Shown here: in pieces, positions 37,497-51,600 of the stretch
Layout: each line of letters begins with the position of its first letter
Numbering within the stretch: position 1 is the first letter of the stretch
Origin: Pelecanus crispus
Lineage: Eukaryota; Chordata; Aves; Pelecaniformes; Pelecanidae
Direction: 5' to 3'
DNA length: 64,000 nt
NCBI RefSeq assembly: GCF_030463565.1
Contig: NC_134645.1
Location: 1,805,501-1,869,500 of the forward strand
Program-made: the position numbers and the translations under genes
Notes under the pieces: generated by a model
What the model was told of the DNA's origin: nothing
What the model saw: only the letters and a program-made list of their open reading frames with translations
Databases searched by the model: none

Positions 37497-37625
37497 GGAT
37501 TATTCCCATGCTGTACATAGAGGAACTGGGGCACAGAGCAGCATCAGTATGGTCTCATACAGCAAATCTGCAGTGGAGTTGAGAGGGAGGTGTGGGACTG
37601 TTGGTAACTAGTCCTGCGCTAATCA
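37497..37625 (-). mobile_element. MIR-like SINE relic
   Basis: The plus strand carries ttattcccatgctgtacata, then gaggaactggggcacagagc and catacagcaaatctgcagtg. This is a clear reverse-complement match to the MIR layout (TTATCCCC..., GAGGAAACTGAGGCACAGAG, CACACAGCAAATCTG). Diverged, with no target duplication visible. Confidence 0.65.
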
Positions 37626-38034
37626 TTATAACAAAGTTTCTTCCTTTAAGTTGTTGGGGTTCTGCGCGTGGGTTAGCTAACATCAATAAAGCACTGAATA
37701 ATAACACCTTGCTCTAAATTTCAGGGGATAGCATGCTTTTATCTGGTTTCCAGTAACTGCATTTGGACTGTTTCAAACTATATTGTTGCCTTATTGTATC
37801 AGTTGATTTCTCTGGGCCAGCTGGAGCAGTCAGTTTCTGCTAGGTTCAGAAGAACCTCTCAGAATCCCTGATGTTAAATAATGCAAAGAAAAAAAAATAC
37901 AGGCTTTAGGCAGTAAGGACCCCATTCTGCTTATTAATGTGATATAAGAGATTCCTTCTACCAAAGAACAGAGTGTAAAATTAAGCAATAAAGCCAAAGA
38001 ATGGGAAAGTATTAACTTACAAATGGAAACCTGT

Positions 38035-38140
38035 AGCACAGGGATGAACTGATTGGCTCAGTTGCACAGGAATTGTGTTGCAGACTCTGAATTCAAGTTG
38101 TTTCCTGACTCCCAGTCCAGCCCTTCACTGCTCTATTCTC
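38035..38140 (-). mobile_element. MIR-like SINE relic
   Basis: gcacagggatgaactgattg is followed by ttgcagactctgaattcaag and tcctgactcccagtccagcc. This matches the 5' half of MIR read in reverse complement (...GAACCCAGGTCTCCTGACTCCCAGTCCAG). It lies about 400 bp from another relic in the same orientation. Confidence 0.6.
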
Positions 38141-41100
38141 TTTGTCTTTCTGATCCTCTGTAGTTTAAAACAAAACTGTTCAACTTTGTATTTTATAGCT
38201 ATTAATAAGAAAACAACTGCCTTTTGTAGTTCTTGCACAATAGAAGTGAAGTGATTGTTATGTATGCCAGCTGGCATTTTTTGTTAAATGCTAGCATTAA
38301 TAATAATTAATTGGGTAATTACATAGAAATTTTCTTTCTGGCTCATGTCCGTGTGGATAGTATAGGCAGAAAAGTCTGAGCCATAGCAGTGTGGAGTGGA
38401 AGGTATGAGCAATTAATCGTTTCAGTGAGTACTTGTAAACAAGGTCAGCTCAGCAGGCATTCAGGAAATCTCTTATAAAATGTGATGCTGTCTTCATTTT
38501 CCTTTTAAAGGGTTTTGGTGTAGGACCAGAACAGAGGGCAGGATTTAACTCTGCTGTGCTGTTTCAGTACATACAGCAGATTTCTCAGGACTTGCAGACC
38601 CGTAGGTAAACATTTTAAAAAACACCAGACCTGTAGTCTTTTATGAAAACTGTATGTTATTCTCACCTTCTGAAAGCTGTTCTTTTGCCTGAGTTTAGTC
38701 ACAATTACTCAGTGAATTTAGGCTGACAAAAAGCTATTCAACTTAGTGTCCAGTTTACTCTCTTAGCTAATATTGAGAGATGTTCCTGTTATTCCCAACC
38801 AGAAATATGTAGAAGGCTGACAACCTAAATATTGAGCCCCATGCATTCTGAGAAATGCTAAATATTTTGCTTGATTGTGTTGGGAGTGATGTAATAGACT
38901 TAAAAACCAACTTGCTTGCTAGTTGTTAGGCATGGAAGGTATGCCTGCTGGAGACAAATGGAAATTGCAAAGCGTGGAGCACATATGGGACCTGGGCATG
39001 AAGCAGCGTGTTGATGGGATGGGTGCCAGCCTTTGCCTTGCCCAGTGAGCTAAAATGCCATGTTGCTGTGTGGGACTGATGTGGGAGGGGATGCTGGAGC
39101 TTGTGGGACAGCGCTGTGACCTGCGCAGGGATCGCTGTAGAATCCTTCCCACTAGAGACCTGCCTGATGCCTTTGCCCTGACAACAGTGCCCTGAAGGAA
39201 GCCGCGCTGTGCTATTGGCTCTCCTCTTCATGACTGTGCTTTAATTATCCTCCCAAATGGAGGTAAAAAAAGAAATGAAGTTAATGGCTTTTGTTGGAGT
39301 CTTGTGTGGAAACTTGTCTTCTCCCAAAGGGATCGTGTCACTGGGAATGTGACTCCCTGTAGAAAGGCATAGAAGAGGTCTGTGTTACCATATGGTTTGA
39401 AAAGAGAACTTACTAAAATGCTCCAAATGTTTTTCCAGCTAATGTGGCTATCAAAAGTTATGACATTAATCTTGAAATTGATAGCTTCTGTACGAATATG
39501 GAACACAGGTGTCTTTAGTGGGACTCTATTGGTGCAAGGGTCTGTCTGTGGATATCTCCCCGACTGCATCATGGCACTTGTTAATGGGAAACATTTGCCT
39601 TACTCTGCTTTGTTGCCTGTTTGAAATCACAGCATGTGCTTTGAGATACGAGGGACTTGACAGAAATAGTATATTTTCTTATTCTTTGCCAGGTGATATG
39701 TGCTGTCTAACCCAATATTTTTAATAATGAAAAGGAACAGAAATACCAGAGCACTGAAGGCAGTAAGTATGTAGTCCCTTTGGTTAATGTGAATCAGTGT
39801 TCCAGGGTAGCAAAGTGTTTGTTTGCAGTGGTGGTTTCCCTGGTAGGCGGTTGCTTGTTGTTGCTCTTAGGAAAAAAAAAAACAAAACAACCAAACCTCA
39901 AAGGAAAGTGGGAAAGGACAGAGAATTTATAGTAGTTTCAATAATGCGTTGATGTCAAAGTATATCTGGTATGTAGCAAGTGTTAATTTTAAACAGCTGT
40001 CTTTAGGTAGAAATAAGTGCTCTGATCCTCACCTCCTAAAATACAATCCAGAATTGTCGTGTTCAGCTGGTCACAAGATTGGGCAAACCCGCAAGTGGAA
40101 GTTAGCGGCGGTGAAATGAACACGAACAGAGGTGGGCTTGCCGGAGGGCGGAACACGCAGTCCATTTCAAGTTCATGTTGATGCCACTTGTTTAGAGCAT
40201 TGTGGTTGGTAACCCTTTTCTCCTCTCAAACTGCCTCCCTGCTCTTAAAGTGGATCAGCAGTATAACATGCCAGTGGCTTTAGGAATTAATCTCAAGGTC
40301 GTATCTAAATACAGGAGTACAAAATAGAAGAGCTGTGCTACATGTTCCCCCCAGTCTGCTGTAGGCAAGCATAACGTATACTCTGTATTGTTATTATACA
40401 GTTATCCTGGACTTCACAGTGACCTTAGCATTTTAAAAAAGTTGCTACATATTTAAAGAAAACAAAATTCTAGTCCACGGCAGTGTAACAGAAGCCTCTT
40501 ACCTGTGCTTAAAACAAGCATTTATGTTTAAAGAATTAGTATACAAGAAAAATTTACCACATTTACGTTAAATTGTGCATTATTACCATTGTAGACAGTA
40601 TTTCACAGGATCTTGTGAGCATGCCCTCTGCTAAGGGTACAGGGTTGTTTTGATACAGTAAGCAAAAAGATCTTTTTCTTAGCTTTGGAGTTGGTGGGAG
40701 CAATGAACTGGAGCTCACTTAAGAGAAAGGCATAAGATCAAGTACTGTAAATTCTGACATAAAAGAAAATGTTAGTTCTGGCTCTATAACCACCTCAAAG
40801 AGGAAAGAATAAGATGGGCAGGAGAATAAAGTACTTGTAAGTGTGGGGTGGTTTTTGGTCCTTCATTCTGTCACTCTCCAACAGAAAGAAGAGCAGCTGT
40901 CTTGAGGCCAGCAGACATTGAAATCCATGAGCACTTTTGCCCTCCCGGTTGTTCTGGCTCTACTGCAGCTTCACAGCAAACAAGTTCCTCTTGTGGCAGT
41001 TTAAGTTGAAGTTTTGGCTACATTTATACCGCTATAGTGGCACAAAGTGACTGGATGACAAAGAAATTCTGCCTTGATGAAATTTAAGCAATCTAGTGGT

Positions 41101-44100
41101 ATATTAAAAATAAAGCCAGCCTCGTAAAGGGTTTTTTCAAAGCATATGGATCTTGATGGAAAGATTTTTTTCAAGAAAGGTGAAAAAGTAAATTCCTTCA
41201 GGAGAAAGGGCTATAACTTCAGGAATCAAGCAAAGAGAGCTACTGCTCTAGCAAATAACTTCTGGTGTGTTTTAGTAGGTGAAAAAATAAAATGTCTAGA
41301 AAGGGAGATTAGTTAATTAACTCTATAGAGAATAGCAACAGTCTGTTTTGTGAAGTCTGTCTTCAGGCACACTGACAATATTTAATTCACTAATGATTTG
41401 GTGATTGCATCCTGATTGACTGCATTGCTAACTAAAGATTTTTGTGATAATACTTTGTTTTTTCTTAAAGCCCCAGTGCTTGGTACAAATCTGTTATGCA
41501 GGAATTGAAGTTCTGTTTTAAAGAAAGGTTTCCAGCCTTGCATATTGCAGAGAAAAAGTTGGCACTGTTAAGACAATTCCAAAACCCAAAGGCAAGCAAA
41601 ACTTCTGAATTTTAAAGATCTCATAAGATTTCAGCTGGTCTCATGATTTTCTGGCACTTGATTAGTAAATCTGAATGTGTGGGATTAGTAATAATCTTTC
41701 GTGAAAAGGAGATGCTAAGAGTGTTATGAATAGTTTCCAGGCATTTCTTGTTCTGTGCCATATCTGTTCAGGTTCATTGCACATTTTGTTGTTCTGATGT
41801 CTGGTTCTCCTAATGAAGAAAAAAGGATGGTAAAAATAAAGAAAATTATGTTCAAGTAATGCCAAGATATATTTAAGTCTTATTTTTTTAATCAGACCCA
41901 GTGTAATACTAATGACAAATAAGAAAAAGCAGATCCTGAGTCCATGTTTGATAGAATTCAGTTGAACCAGAATTGTTTTTCTGGGAAATGTTCAGCCAGA
42001 GCTATATCTGAATCTAGAGAAGGAGCCCTAAATTTCTCAGGCTTACAACAAAGTTAAAATAGTGTGGTGTGTGTTGCTCATGAGCCAATAAAGTATGAAA
42101 TATCGACTGCTTCATAATTAGAGATTCTTCACAGTGAGAATCTCATGTTGCTTCTGGATGTGTTCACTTCTTTCCATTCAGTATTCCTTTCGTCTCCTGC
42201 AGGCTTTCTTTGAACTGTGGAGTTTTTGTATCTTAGGGTGTAGGGAGGTATATTTAATTTGTAGCTTGTGTTTGTGTTTCTCTTCCTGTGGTTGCATACA
42301 AAATCTCTCTTGATTTATCACATGTAAATTATGGTGGTCTTTAAACTGCCTGTATACTTACTATAGTAGTGTAGGGCTGCTAGAGGAGGACTTTGAGTGT
42401 CAGAATTAGTGTGCGAGGAGATGACACAAACTGCTTTTGGTAGGAATAAGCTTTAAAAGTAACACGAACTATAAATCGCATGTCTGATGTGTAAGATACA
42501 GTGAATGGAGTCAAGTAAATCTAAAGAAACATACTCTCTAGATCTGTCAGATGCTAAAGGAAAACAAAACTTAAGCTGTTTGTTCCAAAAATAAGTAATT
42601 TTCATTTGTTTTCAGTATGTTTCTGGAGTAGTTATCTTGAGTGCAGTCATGGATCTTTATTGGGCATTTCTCCAGCTAATTTCATATCATTGGGTTGCTA
42701 GCACAAAACAAAAACTGACAAGATACATATCTTTTTTTTTTTCCTCAGGGTCTGCTTGTTTGCAGTTTCTGAAAATCCTTAGCTTGGGGAGCAAAACTGG
42801 ATAAATTTGAGATTGGCAAGGTCTTTGGTATTGAGCAAGTTCTTTTTAGCTTTCTCTTTAGAACTCTGTAGGGTTTAAATGGTGCCAAGAAACTATTTTC
42901 TGGTTGACTTGATGTGTACAGTATAGTTACTGTCAGGAAAGTTGTACTTCAGTGTGTAGGCTTACAGTTTTCTGCTCTGTGCCCTTGCAAAAATGGCACA
43001 GTGAGCAGCTATTTGTTTTGGTTTTCCAGATGCATTTACCATTTCCAGAGTTTGTCCTGAAGTCATTACTCACTTCTGACTCATTGTGCAGAGGTTCCCT
43101 TGAGTCCGAAGTTTTCCTGAGTAAAAACAAGCCTTTGGTCATGTCTACAACATTAGAAACTGTCAGTTGTTTAATGATTAACATATTGAGTCAGTGTCAA
43201 GGAATCATATTTACTCAAAAAAGGATTAATTTTGGCAATTAACCATCACTCAGGGCAATAGGTTATCAGAACACAACATAATCATCAGTGCTTTTGGATT
43301 TGAGACAATCAATAGGAAGAAGAAATTTAAAAGTTGAGGGATAATAGTGGGAAGTATAGAAAATAATGGGAGATAATTTTTATTTTAGATGCCTGTATGT
43401 ACCACATCTCTGCTGTTGACTGCTCCTTAATATCAGTTTGGTAATATTTGGTGATGCTAAATGCAAAATAATAAAATACTGTGTGTGGCCTAAAGGCTTC
43501 CTTGTGTGAATGTGGACAGTTACTCAAATATGTAAACCAAAATCTCTTATCAATATCTTGAGGTTGCGTTGTCCCTGTGCATAATTATTGCCATGCTCCT
43601 GCCCCTCTCCTTCAAGGCCTTTTCACAGGCTTTTCAATTCCAGAATTCTGTGATTGAGGGGGGAATGAGATCGCAATGTTTGTGATCCATCTAGCGTATT
43701 CATATGCTGAGCATAAGGATGGGGGTGGACAGGCTGTGAGTGTTGCCTCTAATACCTGGAGTGAGAACGTACACGCGGATGGCATCTCAAATGGCTCCAG
43801 CTGCTGCTGTGTAATTCTGCTCTTATTTAGCAGGAGGCTTGTAAACTGGTTTTGCCTGAAAGTGTGTTCTGTGTCAGTGTTGAAAACAGCTTTTAAATAA
43901 AGGGGGGCTGCCCGGACAAGGACAGTCACACAAATATTAGTGATAGGCTGATACTGTTTGTTTTTGGAAAGCATCTAATATCTGAACATACGGCTATGAA
44001 ATGAATAGGCTTGAGGAGATTTTGGCAGGGGCCAAAGAGATATCCTAATACTGTTATAATAAATGATTCATAAGTGCGTTGGGAGCTGTAGTGCGAATGC

Positions 44101-47100
44101 ACTTCTGTCAGCTTTTTAAGATACTATTCTTTTAGATACTGCTTTTACAGAATTACTACAGACAAGAAGGTGCAAATAGGCCTGAAATGACTGAAACTGC
44201 CAGGAGAATGTGCTTAGGTCCAAAATCTCTGCCAATGCTACCGCAAACTTAGACATGATACTGGTAAGAATAAAAAGGTGACAAACACTTGAGATTACAT
44301 TGCAGGAATGAAAGCATCTTTGACTGAAGATATTTAATAAGCTAAATTCTAGGATAATAATGTTGATACTAGGGTTCAATCTTTAGCAGGATGACTATGA
44401 AAAGCCTTTTATCTCTCTGTTCTACAACACATAGACTTTATCTTTGATGGCTTTATGCGTTGTGCTGAAGAACATAGCTGTCTAGAGACTGCTTATACCA
44501 CTCATCAGTCTTTGGGCCTACATCACGGAAATGAAGGTATTAAAGATCTTTTTCATTCATAAATGCTAAAACATGTAATCATTCTGCCTTTGTCTCTGAC
44601 TTTTCTACTTCACCTTATCCAAGGCTAGAAAGAGAACTTCTGCTTGACCAGCTAGCCTGTGCTCCTCTCCTCCTCAGCCTTCCTGTCTGAGTTTCTTTCC
44701 TGATTCTCTCATCGGCTTTTAAGATTCTCTGCTAACATCTCATTTCTTTTCTTTTAGAAGTTACACTTCCTCAGTCACTAGTACAATGGCTTTGGCTCTG
44801 TGTAGCTATTTGAAAAAAGATGATTTAAAGGTGCTTGTATTTGGAGGATTTGGTTCTCTTGTCATTTAAACAAATATATTTTACTTTAAATTCATCCTTG
44901 TTGATACGCAGTATAGACTTTGTAGTTCAGTGTTTTCACACTAGATGTCAATCTACTTGCATATGTAGAAGTTGCTATCTATTTTTTACCTTCTAGATAC
45001 TTCTTTCACCAACTGCACTAGTAGAATCCTGTTTTCCATCTACTTTGCAGGGAAATTAACGCCATGAGAAAAAGGATGAATTTAAATACCAATTTTCCTT
45101 TGGTGGCTAATATTGAAGAACACTTCTTCCAAATAAGCCAGCAGTTTTGGGATTGCTAAGTGTAATTAAAATGTTTGATTTCAGTAAAACTGGTTGACAG
45201 CTTTAATTGAAAACGAAATTTCAACAACATTGAGGCAGAAGTTGGAAAGACTTAAGTAGAAATATTTTTCTACTTGCTGAACAGCAATTTAATATACTTA
45301 CTAAAATTTGTTGTTGATAGCTGTTTCTTGCTATTTGAACATTGTAGGTACTGAGTTTAGTAAAAAGGCTGAGTATTTGCGTGACTAGTCTCTTGTTGGC
45401 TGCGTAAAACTTCTGTTTGCAAGAAAGAATTTCAAGTTCCCAGAAAACGGAGGCTGCAGAAATAGGAACGCTAAGCTAGAGGGAATAATAGATGTGTGCT
45501 CATGTCACCCCACCTCTGTTCTGCTTATTCTATTCCTGTAGCAGGCACTGTGTTGAGCGATATAGGATACTGCCATCATAGCAGTGAGTATGAGAGGGAA
45601 ACCTGAGTATGAAACATTTGGAAGTCTGAAAACACTGATTATAAACATATGTACAATTAATGTTGTCTACTGTCTTGTATAGAAAAATGTATGATTCACA
45701 AAAATACAGAGAAACCGTGTTTGCTTATTTCTTAATCTCTTCCACCTTTTGAAATAAGATTCTTGCAAGGTCTTACTGCAATGAGAAGAGGAATGGTGCG
45801 ATATATTGTGGTGTGCTTGCAAAACACAATACAGTTTTAGGCTTACAGTAACAGACATGACAAGAGGCATTTGAAGTCCATTTAACATGGTATTCGCCTA
45901 CAAGCCAGGAGATGCAAGTCTTGACTCACGTCTGTACTTAAGGATGAATGTTTTGGAGGTGTCTGTGGCTGATGGAGGTACTTAACTCCAGAGGGATCCT
46001 GAAATTTTTCAGTGATTAAGGTAGTACTTTTTTTGAAGAGGTAGGAGGATTAGGAAGAACAGAAACACTTCCAAAAATCAGTTCTAATAATTTTTATGAT
46101 ATTGTATCCTGCTTCTGCTGTATCTCCTCTTTTTTTCTATTCTAATTCAAGAAATCACAGTGGGGTGAAAAAACGAGTTGTCTGAAATGTTTAATACTGT
46201 GTGGATGTCAGGTCCTCAGCGCTAAACATCGTTCTCTACAAACCTCCTCTTGCTGCTCTGTGCTCCTGGCTAATGTAGACGTAACCACACTGTTTGTAGT
46301 TAGCCTGTTTGTTTTAGTACTCAAGTACCATTTACAAAAGCATTTCCCATCTTGACATTGCAGACATTCAGAGGATTGGAAAACCTTTGAGACTGGCAGC
46401 AGTACAGGTAGAAGCCTCTGCCTCCCACTGGTTTTTCTACATACCTTAAGTAGTATCTTACTCTGAGTAACTGTTTAGAAGTAAATGCAACTAATCGCTG
46501 CTACAAATGCTACTGGCAGAATTCAGTGAGTTACACAGAAGTTTCCAGTCGCAGAGCAAGTAACAGTGGTTGTAACAATATAACTCCCTTCCTCATTATG
46601 TTAACCTCTTCAATTGTGTTATAGCTCCGGTTTTGTGGCAGACCTTCTCTGCCTCTTCTGAAAAAAGCCTGGTACGTTTTTAGATACCACTAAAATAGCT
46701 AATTGGTCTAACAACATCTGGAAATTTTTTTTTACAAAGGTAAAATGTGATTCAATATGAAACTGTTGCTAACATGCTTTGTCATCTTTGCCATCCTGAC
46801 TCTGGCTGGCTTCCAAAATTAGAGGTGCCTCTTGTAAATGGCTGTGGAGGTTTTCCATGGGCAGGAGGGCCTGTCTGGTGGGCTGGAGCACTGTCTGGCA
46901 TCTCGAAGGTATTGCATACTGTCACCCTCCACCTGAACTGCCCCTACGGATTGCAGCATGTCCCAGCTTAAACCCCAGAGCTCAAAAGCTTTTTTTCCTA
47001 GCGAAGCAGTGTTTTAAATATGTTTTAATTAGCATCTGTGTAAGATGAACTTGACCCTAGCTGGAAATATTCAACCAAATTATTTCCACCATGAAGATGT

Positions 47101-48635
47101 CTTGTGTTACACTAATTCTGTCAGATTAAAGCATTTGAACAACAGTAATTCTGCCCTTAATATCATGCAGGAGTCTTGTTATAGTTTGGGTGCATTAGTA
47201 ATGGTATACCAATGTAGGTAAAATTCTTCTTAAGGAAACATTATGTTGTTTTTTGCATGTCTGTACCTGTTTGGATCAGGGTTAGTATTTTTGTATGTCT
47301 GAGTAAATGAATGAAAGTTCACATACTTTTAAGTTTAATATGCTTTATAATTGCATCCGAAGTAATTGCAGTAACTACTGAATTCTTCAAAGCTTTCAGT
47401 GCTTTGGGGCAAAATAAAATACCCTATGATTTTTTTTTAATTTTTGGAGTAAATATCAGTACCTTATCATTAATATAATTATTTTTCTATATTTTCCTAT
47501 TCCTTTAAAAATTTAAGAGGTTAAAAATTCCAAACATCACCGAAGAACCAAAGCTGGCCAGCGTCGCTAGTGATTTGGAGATATGGTGTATTGTTTAGAG
47601 ATTCCTGGAAGGTGTATGGTAGAATGTGGTCTTCATCGTTACCCTTCATTTATTTTGTGTTATTTCATAGGGCTTAATACCAGTTGAAGAGACAACTTTA
47701 CACGCTGAGTCACCATTCCCAGGGAAAGAACTGAACAGGGCCATTGCTATGACTTTGTAGCTGACTGATACCAACCCTGTTAAAAACTTTGCCAACCACA
47801 GCTGTGCTGAGAGCTCTTTCTAACCTATGGGGCGAGCGTAGGGTCGCTTGGGCTGTATTCCCTGGATGCTGCTGCTAATGATATACATTCAATAGCTATT
47901 TTTAACATGAATTTGTCTCAAATACCTATTAAAAGTGGTGAAGGTATGTAAAGTAATAAATAATGAAAAATAATTTGCTTTTAAAAAATTCTTTTGATCA
48001 GCTGGAATGACTTGTATCCTCTAACCAGCATCTGTCGTGCAGCAGTTTCATTATCTGAAAGAATTTTGCCATAAGGGAAGTGTTTTGCATTCCTTAGCAA
48101 ACACGGTCTCTTCCAGAATTCACTGAGGTGCCCTGGAGAACAGTAAATAATAAGTAATTGCTTGGGACTTGGAATTTTCTTTAAAACGGAATTTACTTGA
48201 AAAATGTATCAGGAAAGAATGCAATTTGAATGTTACATAGTAACATCATAGAATAGAGATTCAGGTGTGCTTTATCACATTTTACACAAAAATCCCTGGT
48301 TTTAAGAGCACATTACTTTGGAACAACCTACAGAGTGACTTCTGTAGAAGCATGTGAGTGATTATGTATGTCCTTATTTGAAAGTGTACGTAGTTCTTCG
48401 TTTCTCTTGCTTCCACATTTGAGCGTGTGGATCATAGTGAAGGCTCGTTCATCCTCACCTGTCACTTGATCTTCCATCATACACTGGAGATGTTCTGTCT
48501 CGGGTTTTACCCCTGATGTGAGACTTCACTGCGCATCTTTTATTCCTGCCATCTACAAACTACCCAGCAACAAAGTAACCTCATCAGGAGGTTTAAGGTG
48601 GTGTCCTCATTCTCTGTAGACTTGTCTGCCAATGT
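38141..48635 (+). other. ACYP2 intron 3, third part
   Basis: About 10.5 kb of AT-rich DNA with no recognised gene. A small isolated CpG-rich patch at 40056-40158 is described among the findings. A GC-richer stretch near 38930-39220 was not assignable. Confidence 0.5.
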
Positions 48636-48693
48636 CAGAATCATAGAATTGTTTAGGTTGGAAAAGACCTTTAAGATCATCCAGTCCAACCAT
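48636..48693 (-). mobile_element. CR1 LINE, extreme 3' end (bird-type)
   Basis: The plus strand reads cagaatcatagaattgttta, then ggttggaaaagacctttaag and atcatccagtccaaccatg. This is the reverse complement of the well-known 3' terminus of avian CR1 elements. Only about 58 bases remain, consistent with the severe 5' truncation typical of CR1. The close match to consensus suggests a younger insertion than the relic at 10.7-11.5 kb. Confidence 0.9.
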
Positions 48694-51600
48694 GTTCATG
48701 CAGATTGTGGTCATTTTGAGCATAATGGTGAAAACCAGAGGATGTGAATGATGTGTTGCAGAGTGCTGCTGTAATATGTTCTTCTGTCTTTAGTTGTGCA
48801 TATTTAGGCACGCTATTACTGTTCATACTTGCTTCTTGCTCTGTCTTTGCCACATTTAACTCTACTTAAAACAACTTCTTGGTTTTCCTCTGTCCTTTTT
48901 GCTGATGAGTAGTTCTCTTCTGTCTTAAGTGCCAATAGATCTTAAGGAAACATTGTGCCAGCTGCATCTTTGATGCACTAGCAAGGACCTGTGATTTTTG
49001 ACTGTTGGAACTTGCTCATGGAGCAGCAACATAAGTCAGAGCTGTGTTCACAGCGTTCAAGTTGAGCAATAGAGCGTGGATGCGGCAAGGTAGCCTTGAT
49101 TTGTGAGAGTAACAGTAATAAAGAGATGGAGGAAAAACTGGAGGGACAGAAAGATTTTTCCACATAAAAATGAATTGGAAAGCTACCCATTGTTCTGAAT
49201 GAAGTGCTCTTTGCATCCCCCCTAGCATCCATGTCTATGGGTCTGGTGTCCAGCCAGGTTTCTCTCAGAATTGTGTGGCTCTTCTATTTAAATGTAGCAA
49301 CTTTGAACTGTTTATGGTTTATGTTAAAACTATAGCCATGTAGCCATTTTCGTCCCATGTGCTCATAGTAAATGTAATTGTGTTAAAACTATACATAGAG
49401 ATCAAGGCCTGAATTGTTTATGCATTGTTTTCTGTTCTGGTAATTTGTCCTCCTTAGGCTTCTCCCCGTTACAATTTTTTTCCACTGTATTTTTTCTTAA
49501 TCTTGTAAGTAGGGGTTGTGTACATGTTTAGGTAAAAAGAAGTTTTTATTATCTTCCACCAAGTGCCCTGTTGCTTCAGGGTTTTGTCTGTTTCCTAGTT
49601 GGCATTTGCTGGTCATACCAGTGGTGTATCAACTGCGTGTCTGGGAGGAACGCATGACTTCTTTCTCCTAATAAAAATCAATGTTCTGCATTTTGTGGAA
49701 GGTAAGAAACTGTCATCCCTTCATCCGGTTCCTGGATGCCATCCAACCTTTTGGATACATCAGTGCTGCGGGTTTTGGAGAGAATCTGCTCTAGCAATTT
49801 GGAGTGATCTTTCTTGGTCTCCAGACACAGTGAAGGAGCAGTGGATAGGCCCAGCACTTTAATTCAGGTTTGAATGCATGGAGAGGAGTCTTAGAGTTTT
49901 TTCTCAACCATCAATTACAATTTGATTAGTTGGGCAGGGGTTTAGGCTTTGTTTTTATCATTTTACTGCTGCTGTAAGAGCAAGGCAAAGCAGATATTCA
50001 TATTTAATTAAATATTCTGACTCTCAACTGTAATCACATTGCTTTTTGTCTGGATTAAAAAGGGTGTTGCCTCTTCAAGTACATACTGGATTTCTTTGTC
50101 TAAGAAGCTAAATCCAGATTTCATGAATTAATATACTTAATCCTTGAGTTAGTTATATTGAGATATGCTTACCAGTTGTTTGGGTATATTAGTAATCGAT
50201 CAGGCTCTTGGGTTAAAAATTTTTCTAAGTGAATATCCTGACTAAAACTACTTAAGTGGGTGGTTGTGGGTGGTTAGCTCTCATAGACCTTCACTGAACT
50301 GGTCCTTAACATACCCTGAAGATGAAGCGCTATTAACAGCTGAAATAAGAAATGGATTCTTCGCTATCTGTGAATTTTGGGGCATTGTCTTCCAGTTTTA
50401 GAAGCTAAGTCATGAAAAATGTCCAACAATTAAAATAAAAATGGGGTGGAAATAATTATTTTAAAGCTGAAACACAGAGTTTTATCTATTTGGGGGGGCT
50501 AAAAAATTAAGAAAACACAGCATTTGTCTACATAGTGTATCAGAACATACGGATAAATAAGCAAAACTGCATAAAGGAGTAAAGGTTGTTTCTATCCTTA
50601 AAGCAAAGGAGAATGAAAGAACACAGTGATTTCTACCATAGTAGTAAAAGATCTGTCAATACTTGAATTACAAACCCTTGTTTCCATTGTTTAAGTAAAC
50701 CAAAAAAATATGTAGGCAAGACTGTAACATCCTGTATTAAGTTTAAAGCCAAAACGGATGTACTGTTTTAATTAAATAATAATCCTTTTTGCTGCTTCAT
50801 ATTATAAGAGTAGAGATTTTTTTTTTTACTTGCAGGCACCTTCATAATAACTGCAGCTTTTATACTTGAAATGCTGTATTTGTCATGTAATGAAGGAACA
50901 GGAGAGCGAAGTTAAACGTGGGAACTTTTAGCTTGCAATACAGCGTTGTTGCTGCTTTGATGGTACACAGTATACATGGAGGATTTCATAGAAGTGCTGG
51001 AGAGTTAGACACATGTTTTACTTGAATTTTAATCAAAGTTCTGTGGCTAAATTCCCTGCATTGCAATGAAAACTGAGTCAACATCTGTGTACTGGATTGT
51101 TTATGACATTATATATGTCTAATTCTCAGAATGAGCATTACAAGTATTCACTGTCTAATGAATTGCTAGGAGAAGCCCTTGGTGACTGGATTTTGACATC
51201 TCTTGACTCTGAGTACCAGGATTTCCAGATTCCTGGAGGAGTCTGGTGTTCCTAAATAATTTAGCATGTGGTTTGGTATGTGTGTCCAAGAGGAAATGTG
51301 CTCTGGTGATTAAGATAGCATTGGTATTCAAGAGTTTGAGGTATGTTTTGTCTGATCCTGATCTCTAAAAATGCAGGTCTTTGGAACTGGAAACCTGTGT
51401 ATATTTGAGAATATATTCTATCTAGAAGTGTCACCATAGGGATCTAGCTCTTCATATATTCTTGTCTCCGCTATGCATAATGGAGGTTTTGCCCCATGTA
51501 GGATGTATCTATGCATGATTTTACACAACGCTAGCAGTTGTTACTTCAGACATCTTTCATGTGTTTTCTATTGAAAATTCTCATAGAATACTAAGCTTAT

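Noticed and set aside
48240-48275. Second CR1 3' end (atcatagaatagag)
   Set aside because: Only a few bases match the CR1 terminus, with no downstream agreement.
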